Origin: Halicephalobus mephisto
Taxonomy: Eukaryota; Nematoda; Chromadorea; Rhabditida; Panagrolaimidae
DNA length: 64,000 nt
Direction of reading: 5' to 3'
Assembly: GCA_009193035.1 (NCBI GenBank)
Contig: SWDT01000122.1
Coordinates: 236,875 to 300,874 of the forward strand
A model generated the notes under the pieces. That model worked only from the letters and a program-made list of their open reading frames with translations, made no database searches and was not told the origin of the DNA. Position 1 is the first letter of the stretch. The number at the start of each line of letters is the position of its first letter. The translations under genes and the position numbers were made by a program. This document shows, piece by piece, positions 1 to 11,621 of this stretch.

Positions 1-337
1 AGTTATATTCATTTATATTTGCATATCAGAATTCAAACGCTCATCTGTTGGATTTTATCGATGTATACAGTAGACCAACGAAAGCGTTTTTATGGAGCTC
101 TCTGATGTGCAGTCTAAAACCAAATTTAAGTGTTTAGTTTCCCTTTTTACAGTAACCTAGGATATTTTTCGAAACAAGAATTTAAAGCATGCAGTATAAC
201 GATAATTACAATAGTTTGTTTAATACATAAAATCAATCATGAATTACACGTGACGAAAATATAACAAATGTGTAACATTTCGTCACGGAAGGCTCAGGAA
301 TCTTGGTGTGTTGTTTCATCACATAAAGTTTAGTAGC

Positions 338-523
338 TGTTATGTCTTTTAGTTAGAATGAGACAGAATACGAAATAGGAACTAATATTATTAATATTAG
401 AACTACACCCGGGGAGGACTCCGGATACACCGAAATGTTCCCTTTTGTACTCCTCAGTGTGAGAAGGGACTGTTGTCTTCGGTGTTCTGAATATCTCCGG
501 TCATAGGGACTATGCGTCCACAA
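338..523 (+). repeat. LTR-like repeat, copy 1 (TGTTATG...CCACAA)
   Basis: This 186-bp block begins TGTTATGTCTTTTAGTTAG and ends GTCCACAA. It is repeated at about 85-90% identity by eye at 21219-21405. The core contains CCTTTTGTACTCCTCAGTG and TATCTCCGGTCAT. The TG...CA ends are LTR-like. TAGTA occurs just before and just after, but 2 bp off the exact 5' end, so a target duplication is only possible. It could also be a SINE or MITE. Confidence 0.6.
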
Positions 524-613
524 TAGTAACTCATGTGTAACATTTTGTCACGGCAGGCTCAGGAATCTTCAACGTTTAATGTAACTTTTGTCAAGTATTA
601 CTATTTCGAAAAC

Positions 614-902
614 AAATGCAGTGTGATTTTTGTCACAAAAGCCAAACGTGTATAACAACTATAGTATTTGTATTGCATTTTTTCTCAGAGTTGGCAATTG
701 CTATGAAAATCTATAATAGTAATTGCTTATTATTATTTGTTTGCAGTAGTAAATGCAAGTTTTGCAAAAGTGGTAGATGCAAAGCACCACTATCATGTAA
801 AACTTTCATAACAATCGTCAACTCTGACAAAGAATACAATACAGATAATACAGTTGTTATGCACATTTGGCACTTGTGACAAAACTCCCATTGCATTTGT
901 TA
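614..902. mobile_element. Long imperfect hairpin (MITE-like)
   Basis: The left arm (about 614-720) starts CAAATGCAGTGTGATTTTTG. The right arm (about 785-902) is its near reverse complement, ending CCCATTGCATTTG. Shared internal words include GTGTATAACAACT against AGTTGTTATGCAC and CAGAGTTGGCAATTG against CAATCGTCAACTCTG. The arms pair over roughly 110 bp around a 60-70 bp loop. The open frames seen on both strands here are by-products of the palindrome. Confidence 0.65.
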
Positions 903-3864
903 CTACAAACCATAGCATTTTGCAAAACTTGTGCTGAACGCCAAAGGTTGCAGGATATCCCATGGCGAAATGGTACACAATAGTTACGGGATTTTCTATG
1001 ACGAGATGTTGCACAATAATTACTGGACTTTCTGTCATGGAATACTACACATTTATTATACTTTCACCACGCAAAAGTCACGATGTTTCTGTGTAAAGCC
1101 ACCGTAATCTGACGAAAGTTTATAAGTGGGGCTAGAAAGTTTATAACTGAGGCTATGTTGTCATGTCTGTTCTCGACCGGACACCTCCCGTCATTCTAAC
1201 CCCCTCTAAATTAACTTTCCACTATATACCCTGGTTAATCCAATTCTTATCGACTTGAAATTTAATCAAACTTTTGTATGATAAATCCATTTTTAAAAAC
1301 ATATATTTATACATAAACTTATTTTTCTGTTTCCTAAACTTTCTGCTCATTTGAATGCTAATAGTACTAGAAGCTTTTCAACTTTGTCGAATCTAAAAAT
1401 TATTTAAGTCTTTTGAGTGGCTTTTTTGACTGACGTGAATTTCTTTCATCCGTTCAAAATTGCCAGATCCGCCTTTTTCATTTTGCCAAAAAATACTATT
1501 TTTCTTTGTTTTTTCATCCTACTTTAAATATAATTTGTTTCATTACGATTCTGAAAAGACATATTGTTATTTGACCTTTTTAGAGCATTTGACAGGTCAA
1601 GCAATAGGTCTAGCATCATCTTAATTCAAGAAATGTCAAGAGATGTTTTGAATTTTTATTAATTTTTAAAGGTTTTTGTATTTAACGAAAGTATTTTTTT
1701 TAATTAATAGTAAACTTTATTTTTTACAACTAAGTTTGACATGTTTTTTTTTGACAAATTTTTTAAATTTTTAATATTGTTATATTTTAGTTTAAATTGT
1801 TTCGAAGTATTTTGATTCTGAAATTATATTTAAATTAAAGTCCTGCATGAATTTTGAAATATTCCAAAATTTTTTAAAATATAATAAAAAAAATGAAATT
1901 TCATAATTTTCAGTACTTTTTAAATCCAATGAATATTTTTATAACTTTTTAAAATTCTGTAAGAACTTTCAAAATTTAATAAAAGGTTTTGAAATTTCAC
2001 AAGTTTCTGGAATCTTCTAAAATCTAATATGTTTTTAAATTTTTCAGAATGTAATGCGAAATTTTAAAATTCTTTAAAAAACTGTAGAATTATTTAGAAT
2101 TTTATACATCTTGCAGACAAAAAAGTAAATAAAAAAGGTTTTCATATATCGGATGCACCGTGTTTAGTATACCGGTACAAGAACTACAGTACGCCGATGT
2201 CGGTTCAATGTATCGATACAGTATATATCTGTTGAATTATGTACCTATACATTCGAGTAAAAACCCGTACAATGGTGGTGCCGAAGGGAAATATCCTGAG
2301 GACTAAGAAAGTTTACAATTTCGCGGTGATGAGAAGTTTAGTTTATTTCGAAATTATTATTAGTTTTTTGTATCTCTTGTCTTTAGTTCAATAAATCAAT
2401 TTTTACTTATTTCTGATCTCTATGTGGATCAGAAACCCCACCACGCTCTAGCAATCTCATATATACTCTGCTTTGTATGTAGTATAAAGTGTTCAAAATT
2501 TGGAAAATTTACAACTTTCTGAATTCTCTATTATTTTCTAAAAGATTTTAGAATCCTTAGTAATCTCGTAGGAAGCCTTGAAACCGACATTCTGAAAGGT
2601 TTTAAGTTTCTACAATTTGATGTCATAATAGTTTTCCAAAACTGTTAATATTTACTTTTTATAATGTCGCTGAATGTGAGAAAAGGTATTTTTTCAGACT
2701 ACAACAACATTGAAAATTCGTTCATTTGTCTTTCATAATTTTTTTCTTTTTTATTAAATTTCGATTTTTTTGAAGTTTATAATTCGAGTTACGGTAGTTT
2801 TTGAAGAATTATACAAATTTAAAAAAATTATATAAATTTAAAAAAATTATATAAATTAATAAATGATAAATGTCGTGTCAGGACCGTATGCGAACATGAA
2901 AAAATAAATAATTTATTACTGTATTGATTGATTCCAGATGTTTCTGAAGTCGGAAAATCCGCAATAATTATGACGTTTGAATATTTCAAAAATTATTTTT
3001 TTAATTAGGAAATTTCTAAATGGTTCCCCACGATATTTAGGGATGTCATTAATCTGGATAAACGATATCCCTCATGGTGCTTTTATTTGTTGAATATCTT
3101 GAACTTTAATTTTTGAGTTTTATGCATACTAAAATTACACGGGATCTCTGGAATGTTTTGAAAGTTTTTTCGGGATTTAGGGGATTTTTAGTAGTATTGC
3201 AACATAGTTGGAATTGTTTAAATTTTATAAAAATTTTCAAAAATAATTTAAAATTTTTTAAATTTTATAAAAATTTCCAAAAATATTCTAAAAATTTTTG
3301 AAAATAATCCAAAATTTTTTTTATTTTATAGAAATTTTTAGAAATCTTTTAAAAATTTTTAAAATATTTAAAAAAATTTTATTTTATAAAAATTGTCAGA
3401 AATATTCTAAAAATTCCCAAAAATAATCCAAAATTTTTTTATTTTATAAAAATTGTTAAAAATATTCTAAAAATTTTATAAAATTTTATAAAAATTGTAG
3501 ATAAATATCTGGAAATTCTAAATTTTATAATTCCATAACAAAGTGCGTTTTAGTTTTATATTTATGAAAATTGAATTTTGTTGAAATTTTCCGAACTTCT
3601 CAGAATCCATCAGAAGGTTCTGGAATTTTCCGAAGTGTCATAAAAGTTCTTTGAACTTTTAAAAAGCTCTTGAAATTAAAAGTTTTCAAAAATTCTAGAT
3701 GTCTAAAAATTCCGTAATGGCATTAATTTTTTGATTTTACAGTACTGTGATTTCGAAACTAAGATCGAAAATCACGTAATTTGAATATTTAAGTATTTTT
3801 AACAACAGTATTGGGACACTTTCGTCACAATATTGATGTTTAATGTTTTAAATAATATAATTAT

Positions 3865-4094
3865 TGTTGGATCGTCGCTGGGGAATCCGGATCCGCGTGT
3901 AAATAGAAATAAAAGGGAACAACTTTATTTGTGGCCTCAGGCACGAGATAAATATAACTTTAGCACAACTATTGCGCAATCTCGAAATTGCCGCCAAAAA
4001 GGCAATCGTACGCCTTTCGTCGGTCCTCAGGGTATTTCCCTTCGGGACCGACTCGGTGTGGCTTGCGCTCAAATAGATTACGCACAATCCAACA
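3865..4094 (-). mobile_element. Solo LTR with 5-bp target duplication
   Basis: This 230-bp element has mirrored ends TGTTGGAT...ATCCAACA and is flanked on both sides by ATTAT (3860-3864 and 4095-4099), a perfect 5-bp target duplication. It is less AT-rich than its surroundings. On the minus strand it contains AATAAA-type signals, which fits an LTR read in that direction. No internal retroelement coding region is attached, so it is most likely a solo LTR left by recombination. The TGTTGG start is common in Gypsy and BEL/Pao elements, but the superfamily cannot be settled here. Confidence 0.8.
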
Positions 4095-4394
4095 ATTATA
4101 AAATTAATAACTGAAATTATAATTTTTAAAGTTTCTAAAAATTCAGAAATTTCGAAACAATAACTTTTTATTTTTCATAAAATGGGTGTTCAAAATTATG
4201 AATTTTAGAATGTTCTAAAATTGGAAAATTTCGTGTCGGGATAATTTTGGAACAATAAATTTTTGTTTTTCATAAAATTGATATTCAAAATTATGAATTT
4301 TAGAATGTTCTAAAAATTGGAAAATTTCGTGTCGGGATAATTTCGAAACAATACAATTTTTTCAATAGTGATATTAAAATTGCTTTTATAGGTA

Positions 4395-5453
4395 ATGACT
4401 TTAAGGTGTCAACTTCTACCTATACTACTTGGATTCTTGGCCTTTGTCGTCCTCGTTGACGCCAATTTCATCTGTAAGTTAAATTACAATGTAAAATATT
4501 TTTCCGACTTCAATGTAATGTTTTCTTCCGACCATAAAACCTCCATTATCCCTATTTTCGGCCATAACGATGTCAAGCAATCATTATGCAAAGTTGAGAA
4601 CAAAATGCAAATAAGTAGTAAAGTTTGTCTTGGATTATTTTCGGAGTAAATGCAGATGAAGCTCATTTTTCTTGCAATAGTGTTTTTTGATGCAATTACT
4701 CAAGAACTCAATCAAGTAGAAATCTTAGATAAAGAGACTAACAGGGTAGGGATAAGGGCAAAGGTAGGGATAGGGATATGGATATGGATAGGGATAGGGA
4801 TAGGGATAGGGATAGGGATAGGGATAGGGATAGGGATAGGGATAGGGATAGGGATAGGGATAGGGATAGGGATAGGGATAGGGATAGGGATAGGGATAGG
4901 GATAGGGATAGGGATAGAGACAATGATAGGGTAGGGATAAGGATAGTGATAGAGACAGTGACAGGGTAGGGATACTAATAGTTTTTAAACATTAAGGGTA
5001 AGTAAGATTTCGAAATTTTTCTGACTACATTTTAAAATTAGTTATTATCATAATGAATATAAAGTGAATTTTCGTAAAATACGGTAGACGAGGATCCTTA
5101 TTGTGGTTTTTTGATTTTTTGATTATCAAAAAAACGAAGACAATTATTCCAATTTTTTCTTTTATTTGTATTTAAAAATATGACTGAAATTAAAAAAATC
5201 TTTTCCAGTGTCATGTCGGATAATTGAATCGATCTGTCAAGACGAGCCAGGCTGTTTGGATGAGATGAATGCTAAATTTCCAAACTGTTATGTAGGTAAG
5301 AATCGTTTTTCACAATTTTTTATTTTTAATTTTCCATAACTATACTGTATTATTTCAGAAGCAATGAAGCGCGGCTTAGAAGATTCAAAACGAGCCCATG
5401 CTTACAAAATCTACAATCTTCTTTACAAATTTGACCGGATTCCTGTGGGCTAA
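4395..5453 (+). CDS. Small secreted cysteine-containing protein (GDNF/GAS1-like motif or peptide precursor)
   Basis: Three exons fit by splice signal and phase: 4395-4473, 5209-5295 and 5359-5453 (87 codons, 86 residues). Residues 1-24 form a signal peptide with an [15 protein letters not shown] core ending DA-N. Four cysteines follow with spacings of 6, 5 and 10 ([16 protein letters not shown]...FPNC), resembling the short GDNF-receptor/GAS1 pattern. The C-terminus carries a dibasic KR followed by [18 protein letters not shown] and a terminal Gly, so it could also release an amidated peptide. A different ending is possible: splicing from the GTGGG at 5445 to an acceptor before 5531 would add an acidic then hydrophobic tail. 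Intron 1 holds the GGGATA array. A TTTTATAG acceptor lies 2 bp before the ATG. I do not recognise a named orthologue. Confidence 0.65.
4745..4965 (+). repeat. (GGGATA)n hexamer array
   Basis: About 20 near-perfect GGGATA units run from 4785 to 4917, with degenerate units on both sides. The array lies inside intron 1 of the secreted-protein gene. Being a hexamer with no stop codon, it reads as Gly-Ile, Asp-Arg or Ser-Leu repeats depending on frame and strand. These open frames are artefacts of the repeat. It is not the nematode telomere repeat TTAGGC. Confidence 0.95.
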
Positions 5454-7450
5454 ATGCATAATTTTTTTTTACCATTAGTTATGTTTCTCAATTCATCTTC
5501 GAAAATCACAAGTATTCTGTATCTACAGTACCCTTCCGACGACGACGCTTGTTCCTTGGCTTCTTTTGCCTCTGTTGCCTGTTTTGCTGCAGTCAGTTCC
5601 ATAAATCGATTTTGAATTTTCCAAAAATTAAAAATCAAACTTAAAACGATGATTTGTAAATCACAAAATAGAAACTACACTTGTTTAGGTATCTGCAACA
5701 AAAGGGAAATTGAAGGTCGAAGCGAGATTAAAATCAGATGCAGTGTTTAAAAAGTACAAAAAGAGAAAAAAGTGTCAAATACTATCTAGCCGAGGTTTGA
5801 CATCACAGGTTTCAGATGTCCCTATCGTTTTCTCATCATCCACTTTTGTTAGGAATCGAACTCGGGGTTTTGGCGCGCAAAACCGGAATTTCGCCGCTGA
5901 ACCAAATAAACCCAAACAACCCCTGAAAATTGTGCTTTTAAATTCCTATTCAATTTTGTGTTTTTTTATTTTTGAAAAATAAAGTTTTAAAAAACAAGCT
6001 AACTGCCATGCTTCAGTAGGTAATTAGCCGTATTGTGCAAGACTTACTATCTGAAGATAAAGAAATTCGAGATAAACAGTTTCCGAGAAGAAAGTTTTTA
6101 TTAAAAAAATAAAAATAATCATTATTTGTTTTAAATTTTCCAATGAATAAAAATGATAAAAATAATCCACAATCACGGGATTCAGATTTTTAATATTCTT
6201 CTTCATAGATTAGCAGTTGATCAAGTAGAAAATGACTCGTAAATCAATTAAAAAATTAACTATTTATTATAGTACTATAATTTTAACAAATTCTCCCTTT
6301 ACAGAAACCCCATAAGTCTTAAAGAACTTCTTCCAGCCTCTGTGGAAACTTCAATATACTACTGTATTAAATCTTTTCTATTTTCGAATCTGTTTCCATA
6401 TTTACCTGATATAAGGAGCAAGAGAAAAAAAGTTGGACCAATTCGAAACCGTTGATCTGAAAAATTTCCTTTCAACTTCTATGGAAATTTCAAGTCTCCA
6501 TTGTGGTAGCTGTCTTGTTATGTTTATTTCCTTTCCATAGATATTTAGCGTAGGGGGAATAAGAAAAGTGCAAAAATAAACCTGAGTAATCTAGAATCAT
6601 CGATTTTAAAGACTTATGATAATCTTACGTTTCAATTTTAAGGTAGTAGGAAAAAATATTAGACCAATTATGGTATTTTAAAATCTTGCATAGTGTTGTT
6701 ATCATCATGGCCCAGATGTCTGAGCCCAATCCCAAAAGTTGATTTCCACACATAATTGGTAATTTATCTTATACCTTATATTTCTTCCTTTTATGTTTTC
6801 TGTTTGTGCATTTTAATGACTTTTTCACTGCAGTTAATTCCTCTATACAAACATTTGAAGTAAAGAGGATAAAGAGATCAATAAAGATAAACTTGTTTTA
6901 TCTATAGTTCTTGACATTGAAGATCTTTATATTCTACGATAATCTCGCATTTTTATTGTGATAACTTTCTTTCTACATTTAAGTCCTTTCTGTAAGCATT
7001 TGAAGTTAAAAATAGAAACACGAACATTAATTGATCGGATTGCCAATTCTTGATCGAATATTTTCAAATTCCAACAATTAATGACATCTGTAATTGAACT
7101 AAACTAATCCCAACCCTCGGGATTTACTACATCACTAGAGATTCTTGAAAACGATCATTTTTACATCATTCGAACCAAAGATCGCCTACGAAAGTTTATC
7201 TAAGATGTTGGTATATTTAATTGCGGAAAGCTACCTGTCAAAGTTCTAATCAATAGTTTTCCCTAATTATCTCTTAGAAGATGTAAAATTATGAACGACC
7301 CACAACATGAAAGAAAAAGCGTACAAAACAAGCATCTGATAACATATGAGCACAGTTTTGGATAGTTTCATTTGAGTAATTTAAATTCGTTATTATTCGC
7401 TAATCCTCTCTGATATTTGATTTAAATTTTTATAGTTCTTAAACCGAAAA
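5454..7450. other. Intergenic, no supported gene
   Basis: I see no complete gene. At 5531-5610 a stretch following a CTACAG acceptor is open on both strands. On + it reads as an acidic then small-residue hydrophobic segment and could be an alternative last exon of the upstream secreted gene. At 5705-5980 there is a less AT-rich block ending in AATAAA; its open frame resembles nothing I know. The remainder is promoter-side DNA of the transporter. Confidence 0.5.
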
Positions 7451-10400
7451 ATGTCGAAACACAGTATTTCTGTACCGATGTCCTATGGACCGGCTATTCA
7501 CATTGATGACTCTCTGGTTAAGAGAGAAGAAGACATCGCTGAAGCTCTAAAGAATAATGGTGAGGAAACGGAAGAATACAGTGAACTTGACCATATAGAC
7601 AAGGTCTTCAAGGCGGTCAAGAGTTATGGACCTTATCAGGTAGGGATTTCGGAGTTCAAAGGGTAACCAAAGTCGTAGTGTAAGATTGCATTAATCTCCT
7701 CATGTGTCAAGACTACTACTTGGAATATATCGTTTAAAAATAAAAAAAATCACTAATTTCATCATTAATTTCACTACTGATCCTTTGACTAAGAACATAC
7801 TAAACAAAGATTCATTCAGATGTTCTTCTTTGCGACTTGCCAGTTGATGTCAATCTCGAACGCGATGTCCATGGTCGCTGGATTCTTTAAATTGGGGAAC
7901 TTAATTCCTACTTACACTTGCAACGATGATGTAAGTTCCTTATTCATTATCATATATCAAATATTTTTAAACAATCTAAATATCAACTTTTAATGAACTT
8001 AAAAAACTTAAATTCAGAAATACAACTGGACCTTGACGCCTTCAGAAGTCAAGAAGAACTCCACCATGGCTTGTGAAATGATTACAGCTTGTAATTCGTT
8101 AACTTCAACTAACTTTTGGTACAGTATGTATGAGGAATATAATTGGGTCTGTAGTGAATCCCAACACTTTCTGGCCACCTTCCAGTCCCTCCTACCCATA
8201 GGGGTCTTCTGTGGCTTTATGATTAGTGGACACATGAGTGACTACTTCGGAAGAAAATGGATTTTGATTGTTGGAGAAACCTACTCCACATTAAGTGGAA
8301 TCGCATGTGCTTTGATTCCTAATTTTACTGTTTATTTAGTATTTACCGCTGTTGGATCGCTTATCGGACCCATAAGTGCGGCAGCTAGTTTCTCTCTGAT
8401 CGTGGAATCCGTGAATCCAAAATACCGGCTGATCCAGGGATTCAGTTTCCAATTCAGCTTAGGATTGATGGTGAGTTTTCAAACATAAACAAAAATAAAA
8501 GTAAAGAAAATCAAATAAAAATTATTTGCAATTTTTCGTTTCAAAACTCAGAGTAACTAAAAAGTTCGAAAATAACAATTGTAATTTTTCGTTTTGAAAG
8601 TAATTATAGATTTTTTTATTTTTTAAAATTAATTCCAGGCAGCAGGAGCTTTGGCTAGTTTAGCTGGTAATTGGAGAATCCATTTGTTAATTTCGAACAT
8701 CATCGGTATCCCCGCCATTCTGATGATGTTGAAACTAGAGGAATCTCCCAGATTCCTCCTTCAGAAAAGCAGATTCAAAGAAGCCGCTGATGCTCTGACG
8801 AGGATTGCCAAATTCAATGGGTTCAAAGATGTCGAATTTACTATAGAACAAATGGAAAAAATCGAATCTAACAACAAGAGAATTCAACGAAGAAGTTTAC
8901 AGTAAGTTTGATTTCTGATGAGATAATTCTAAGGCATGTATTTTTTTTATGATTTTTGATTCTAACGAAATTTGCACTCCTTCAATAGTTACTCCCCATG
9001 AGATTTGGTCTATTCGTAATAGATATTTCTGGAGATATCTGCTTCTGTACGATGTCTGTTTCTCTACGATATCTGCTTCTCTACGATGTCTGCTTCTCTA
9101 CGATACCTGCTTCTCTACGATGTCTGCTTCTCTATGATATCTGCTTCTCTACGATGTCTGCTTCTGTACGATGTCTGCTTCTCTACGATGTCTGCTTCTG
9201 TACGATATCTGCTTCTCTACGATGTCTGCTTCTCTACGATGTCTGCTTCTCTGCTCCTTTGCTATATTTGCTCCTCGGGACATCTGAATCTCTGCAGTAG
9301 TCATTCTCCTACGATATCTACTCCCTTACAATATCTCCTTCATTCCGACATTTTCTTTCCGATGATATTTGGTCTTCCGCGATATCTGTATTCTTATAAG
9401 AGTACTCTCCTATAGCACTCCTTCTCTCACGATATCTACATCCCTATAATGGTTACTCCTCTATGAGATTTGCTCCATTCGCAATAGGTACTCTCCCAGA
9501 GGTATCTGTTCCTCCATAGCACTCCCTCTTTCATGACATCTACATTTCTACTATAGTTACTCCCCTATGAAATTTCTTTCATAATAATCTAATTTTTGCT
9601 CTTGGACCAATTTTGAAGTACTTTAATTTGGCCAAAATTTAATCAAGGAATCAAAAAATTGAAACCAGTGCTCTGTTTTATCAAAGTTGGAACTCAGAAT
9701 TCGAAATCGAAATTTGGATTTTTTGCGTTAAGACAGAACTTATATGTCAAGGCTGGATCGAGAAAAGTTAAGTAAGATAAAGTACAGTTTTCTGAAATAG
9801 AAATATCTGCAGTTTCTTAACATAAAAAGTTTCAATTTCGATTTCGAACTTTGAGTTCCAACTTTGATATACAAAACACAGGGTAAGTCGAGAACACACA
9901 AAAAAGCGTAACTTTTAGATTGATAACAAATAATAATCGTCAATATTAAGTTATATTTTTGTGGCAAAAGTCGAATATTCATGAAAAATGTGACGATTGT
10001 GCTATATTTCATAATTGTTACGGAACCAAAAGTTATGATTTTTTATGTGAACTTAATACAACTATACATTCTATCTAATATATCAATATATCATACAATC
10101 CACCGCTATCAACACAAAGAGCGTAATTTTTGGATTGATAACAAATAATAATCACTATTAAGTTCTAATTTCCGTCAAAAATGTTAAATATTCATGAAAA
10201 TATGACGATTGTGTCACATTTTGCAATTGTTACAGAACCAAAAATTACTTTTTTGTTCTAGGCTTAGCACCAGTACTTAGATATTGTGTAAATTAAATTT
10301 TTCCAGAAAACTCGACAACCTCAAGAAATACACCATCAAGGATCTTTTTGCAAATTGGAAAATGACCAAATATGCAATTTCACAAATTTTAACCGGAATA

Positions 10401-11551
10401 ACAATGAACGTTGTAAATGATGTTTTATTTTTCAACATCCAAGATTTGGTAAGAAAAATTAAATTATTTAAAATAAAAATTTTTGGATATTTTAATTAGT
10501 TTAAAATTTTTAAAAATAATTAAAATATTCAAAATTATTAATTTTTTTAAATATTTAAGTTTTCTAAAATAATTAAAATATTTAAAATTACTAAATTTTA
10601 AAAAAATGTTTAAATTTTCTAAAATATTTAAATTTTTAAAAATAATTAAAATATTCAAAATTATTAATTTTTTTAAATATTTAAATTTTTAAAAATAATT
10701 AAAATATTTAAAATTATTAAACTTTTTAAAAATATTCAAAATTATTAATTTTTTTAAATATTTAAGTTTTCTAAAATAATTAAAATATTTAAAATTACTA
10801 AATTTTAAAAAAATATTCAAAATTATTAATTTTTTTAAATATTTAAATTTTCTGAAATAATTAAAATATTTAAAATTATTAAACTTTTTAAAAATATTTA
10901 AATTTTCAGTCAGGAAGTCCATTTTTGAACACATTCCTGATGGGTGCTCTTAGACTCTGGACTCCATTTGCTGCAATTGCCCTCGAAAACGGTACACAGA
11001 CAGTAGGACGTCGAAAACTTTTAGTATTATCTCAAGGAACTGTATTTCTACTTTTTTCATTCATGTTCACAGTGGATTTATTTAATCTAGATGCATCAAT
11101 GAGAACAGCAGGAACAATAGCTGCAATAATCGGATACACTTTAGAATCCGGTATTGTTTGGACAGCTTACAAACTATATACAACAGAACTTTTTCCAACA
11201 TGTATAAGATCAATTGCTTTATCCACATTCAGTTGTACAAGTCTCATCGGTTCCATAATAACACCTCAATTAGTATATCTAGCCAAATACTGGCATCCAA
11301 TACCGTACTTCGAAGCTGTTTTAACTTCCGGATTATCTTGCATTTTCGCAATCATGTTCTTACCAGAAACCCGTTTCATCGCCTTACCTGAAAACATCCA
11401 CCAAGCCACAAACCGAAAAGTCCTCTACAAGGAAACCGGACTTCGAACATTCTCAAAAATCAACAAAGATCGAAGATCCAGTACAAATCTCTCCATCAGT
11501 GTCAACGATTTTGAAGAATACAAAACAATCCTAGAACCTATCAAAGAATAA
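7451..11551 (+). CDS. SLC22-type organic cation/anion transporter (MFS)
   Basis: Six exons join in phase: 7451-7639, 7820-7930, 8018-8470, 8639-8901, 10307-10448 and 10910-11551, giving 599 residues, the usual SLC22 length. It is a plasma-membrane major-facilitator protein of the organic-ion family; the substrate cannot be read from sequence. Visible motifs are the MFS motif A GHMSDYFGRKW after TM2, the SLC22 motif EESPRFLL, TELFPTCIRS before the last helices and LPETR near the C-terminus. The long cysteine- and NxS/T-bearing loop between TM1 and TM2 (exons 2-3) is typical. Intron 4 is 1.4 kb and carries a 17-bp minisatellite and a composite palindromic element; intron 5 is almost pure A/T repeat. 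AATAAA occurs at about 11589. The gene converges on mrps-5 with 70 bp between stop codons. Confidence 0.92.
9034..9262 (+). repeat. 17-bp minisatellite in transporter intron 4
   Basis: A unit close to CTTCTCTACGATGTCTG repeats about 13 times, with variants such as GATATCTG and TGTACGATG. Degenerate CGATATCTAC-like units continue to about 9550. It lies wholly within an intron; the 100-residue open frames over it are repeat artefacts. Confidence 0.9.
9893..10258 (+). mobile_element. Composite double-palindrome element, copy A
   Basis: Two palindromes of about 150 bp, each running from (AC)ACAAAAAAGCGTAACTTTT to its complement AAAAGTTATG...TTTTTATGTG, are joined by a linker of about 70 bp containing ATACAACTATACATTCTATC. 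The same two-palindrome order recurs at 20484-20860, 36941-37319 (opposite strand) and 51221-51617. Single palindromes occur at 23161-23319 and 34161-34328. No protein-coding capacity; most likely a non-autonomous DNA transposon family. Confidence 0.8.
10490..10905. repeat. A/T tandem repeat in transporter intron 5
   Basis: Variants of TAAAATATTTAAAATTATTAAT repeat with a period of roughly 80-90 bp and fill the intron almost completely. Confidence 0.85.
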
Positions 11552-11621
11552 AAACACCACTTTGATCTGAAGACATTTTTTAATCCAACAATAAACCTAT
11601 TAATCATCTAATAAATTCAAA

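Larger units (their letters stand above)
1..4394. other. Intergenic AT-rich DNA with mobile-element remnants
   Basis: No gene is supported in this stretch. It contains the LTR-like repeat at 338-523, a long hairpin at 614-902, a solo LTR at 3865-4094 and homopolymer-rich sequence. Around 3200-3500 a TTTTATAAAAATT unit recurs. At about 4142-4360 a roughly 90-bp unit containing TTTCGTGTCGGGATAA occurs two to three times. Open frames here are short and overlap hairpins or low-complexity sequence. Confidence 0.7.

Noticed and set aside
3113..3301. Phe/Lys-rich short frame
   Set aside because: Low-complexity TTTTATAAAAATT repeat sequence.
4650..4969. Open frames of Gly-Ile, Asp-Arg and Ser-Leu repeats on both strands
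   Set aside because: Direct translation of the stop-free GGGATA array in an intron; no gene signals.
5860..5925. GGAATCGAACTCGGG resembling an inverted tRNA T-arm
   Set aside because: The T-stem does not pair and no other tRNA arms can be formed.
8998..9415. Two overlapping frames of about 100 residues rich in CLLLYD
   Set aside because: They are translations of the 17-bp minisatellite within a transporter intron.
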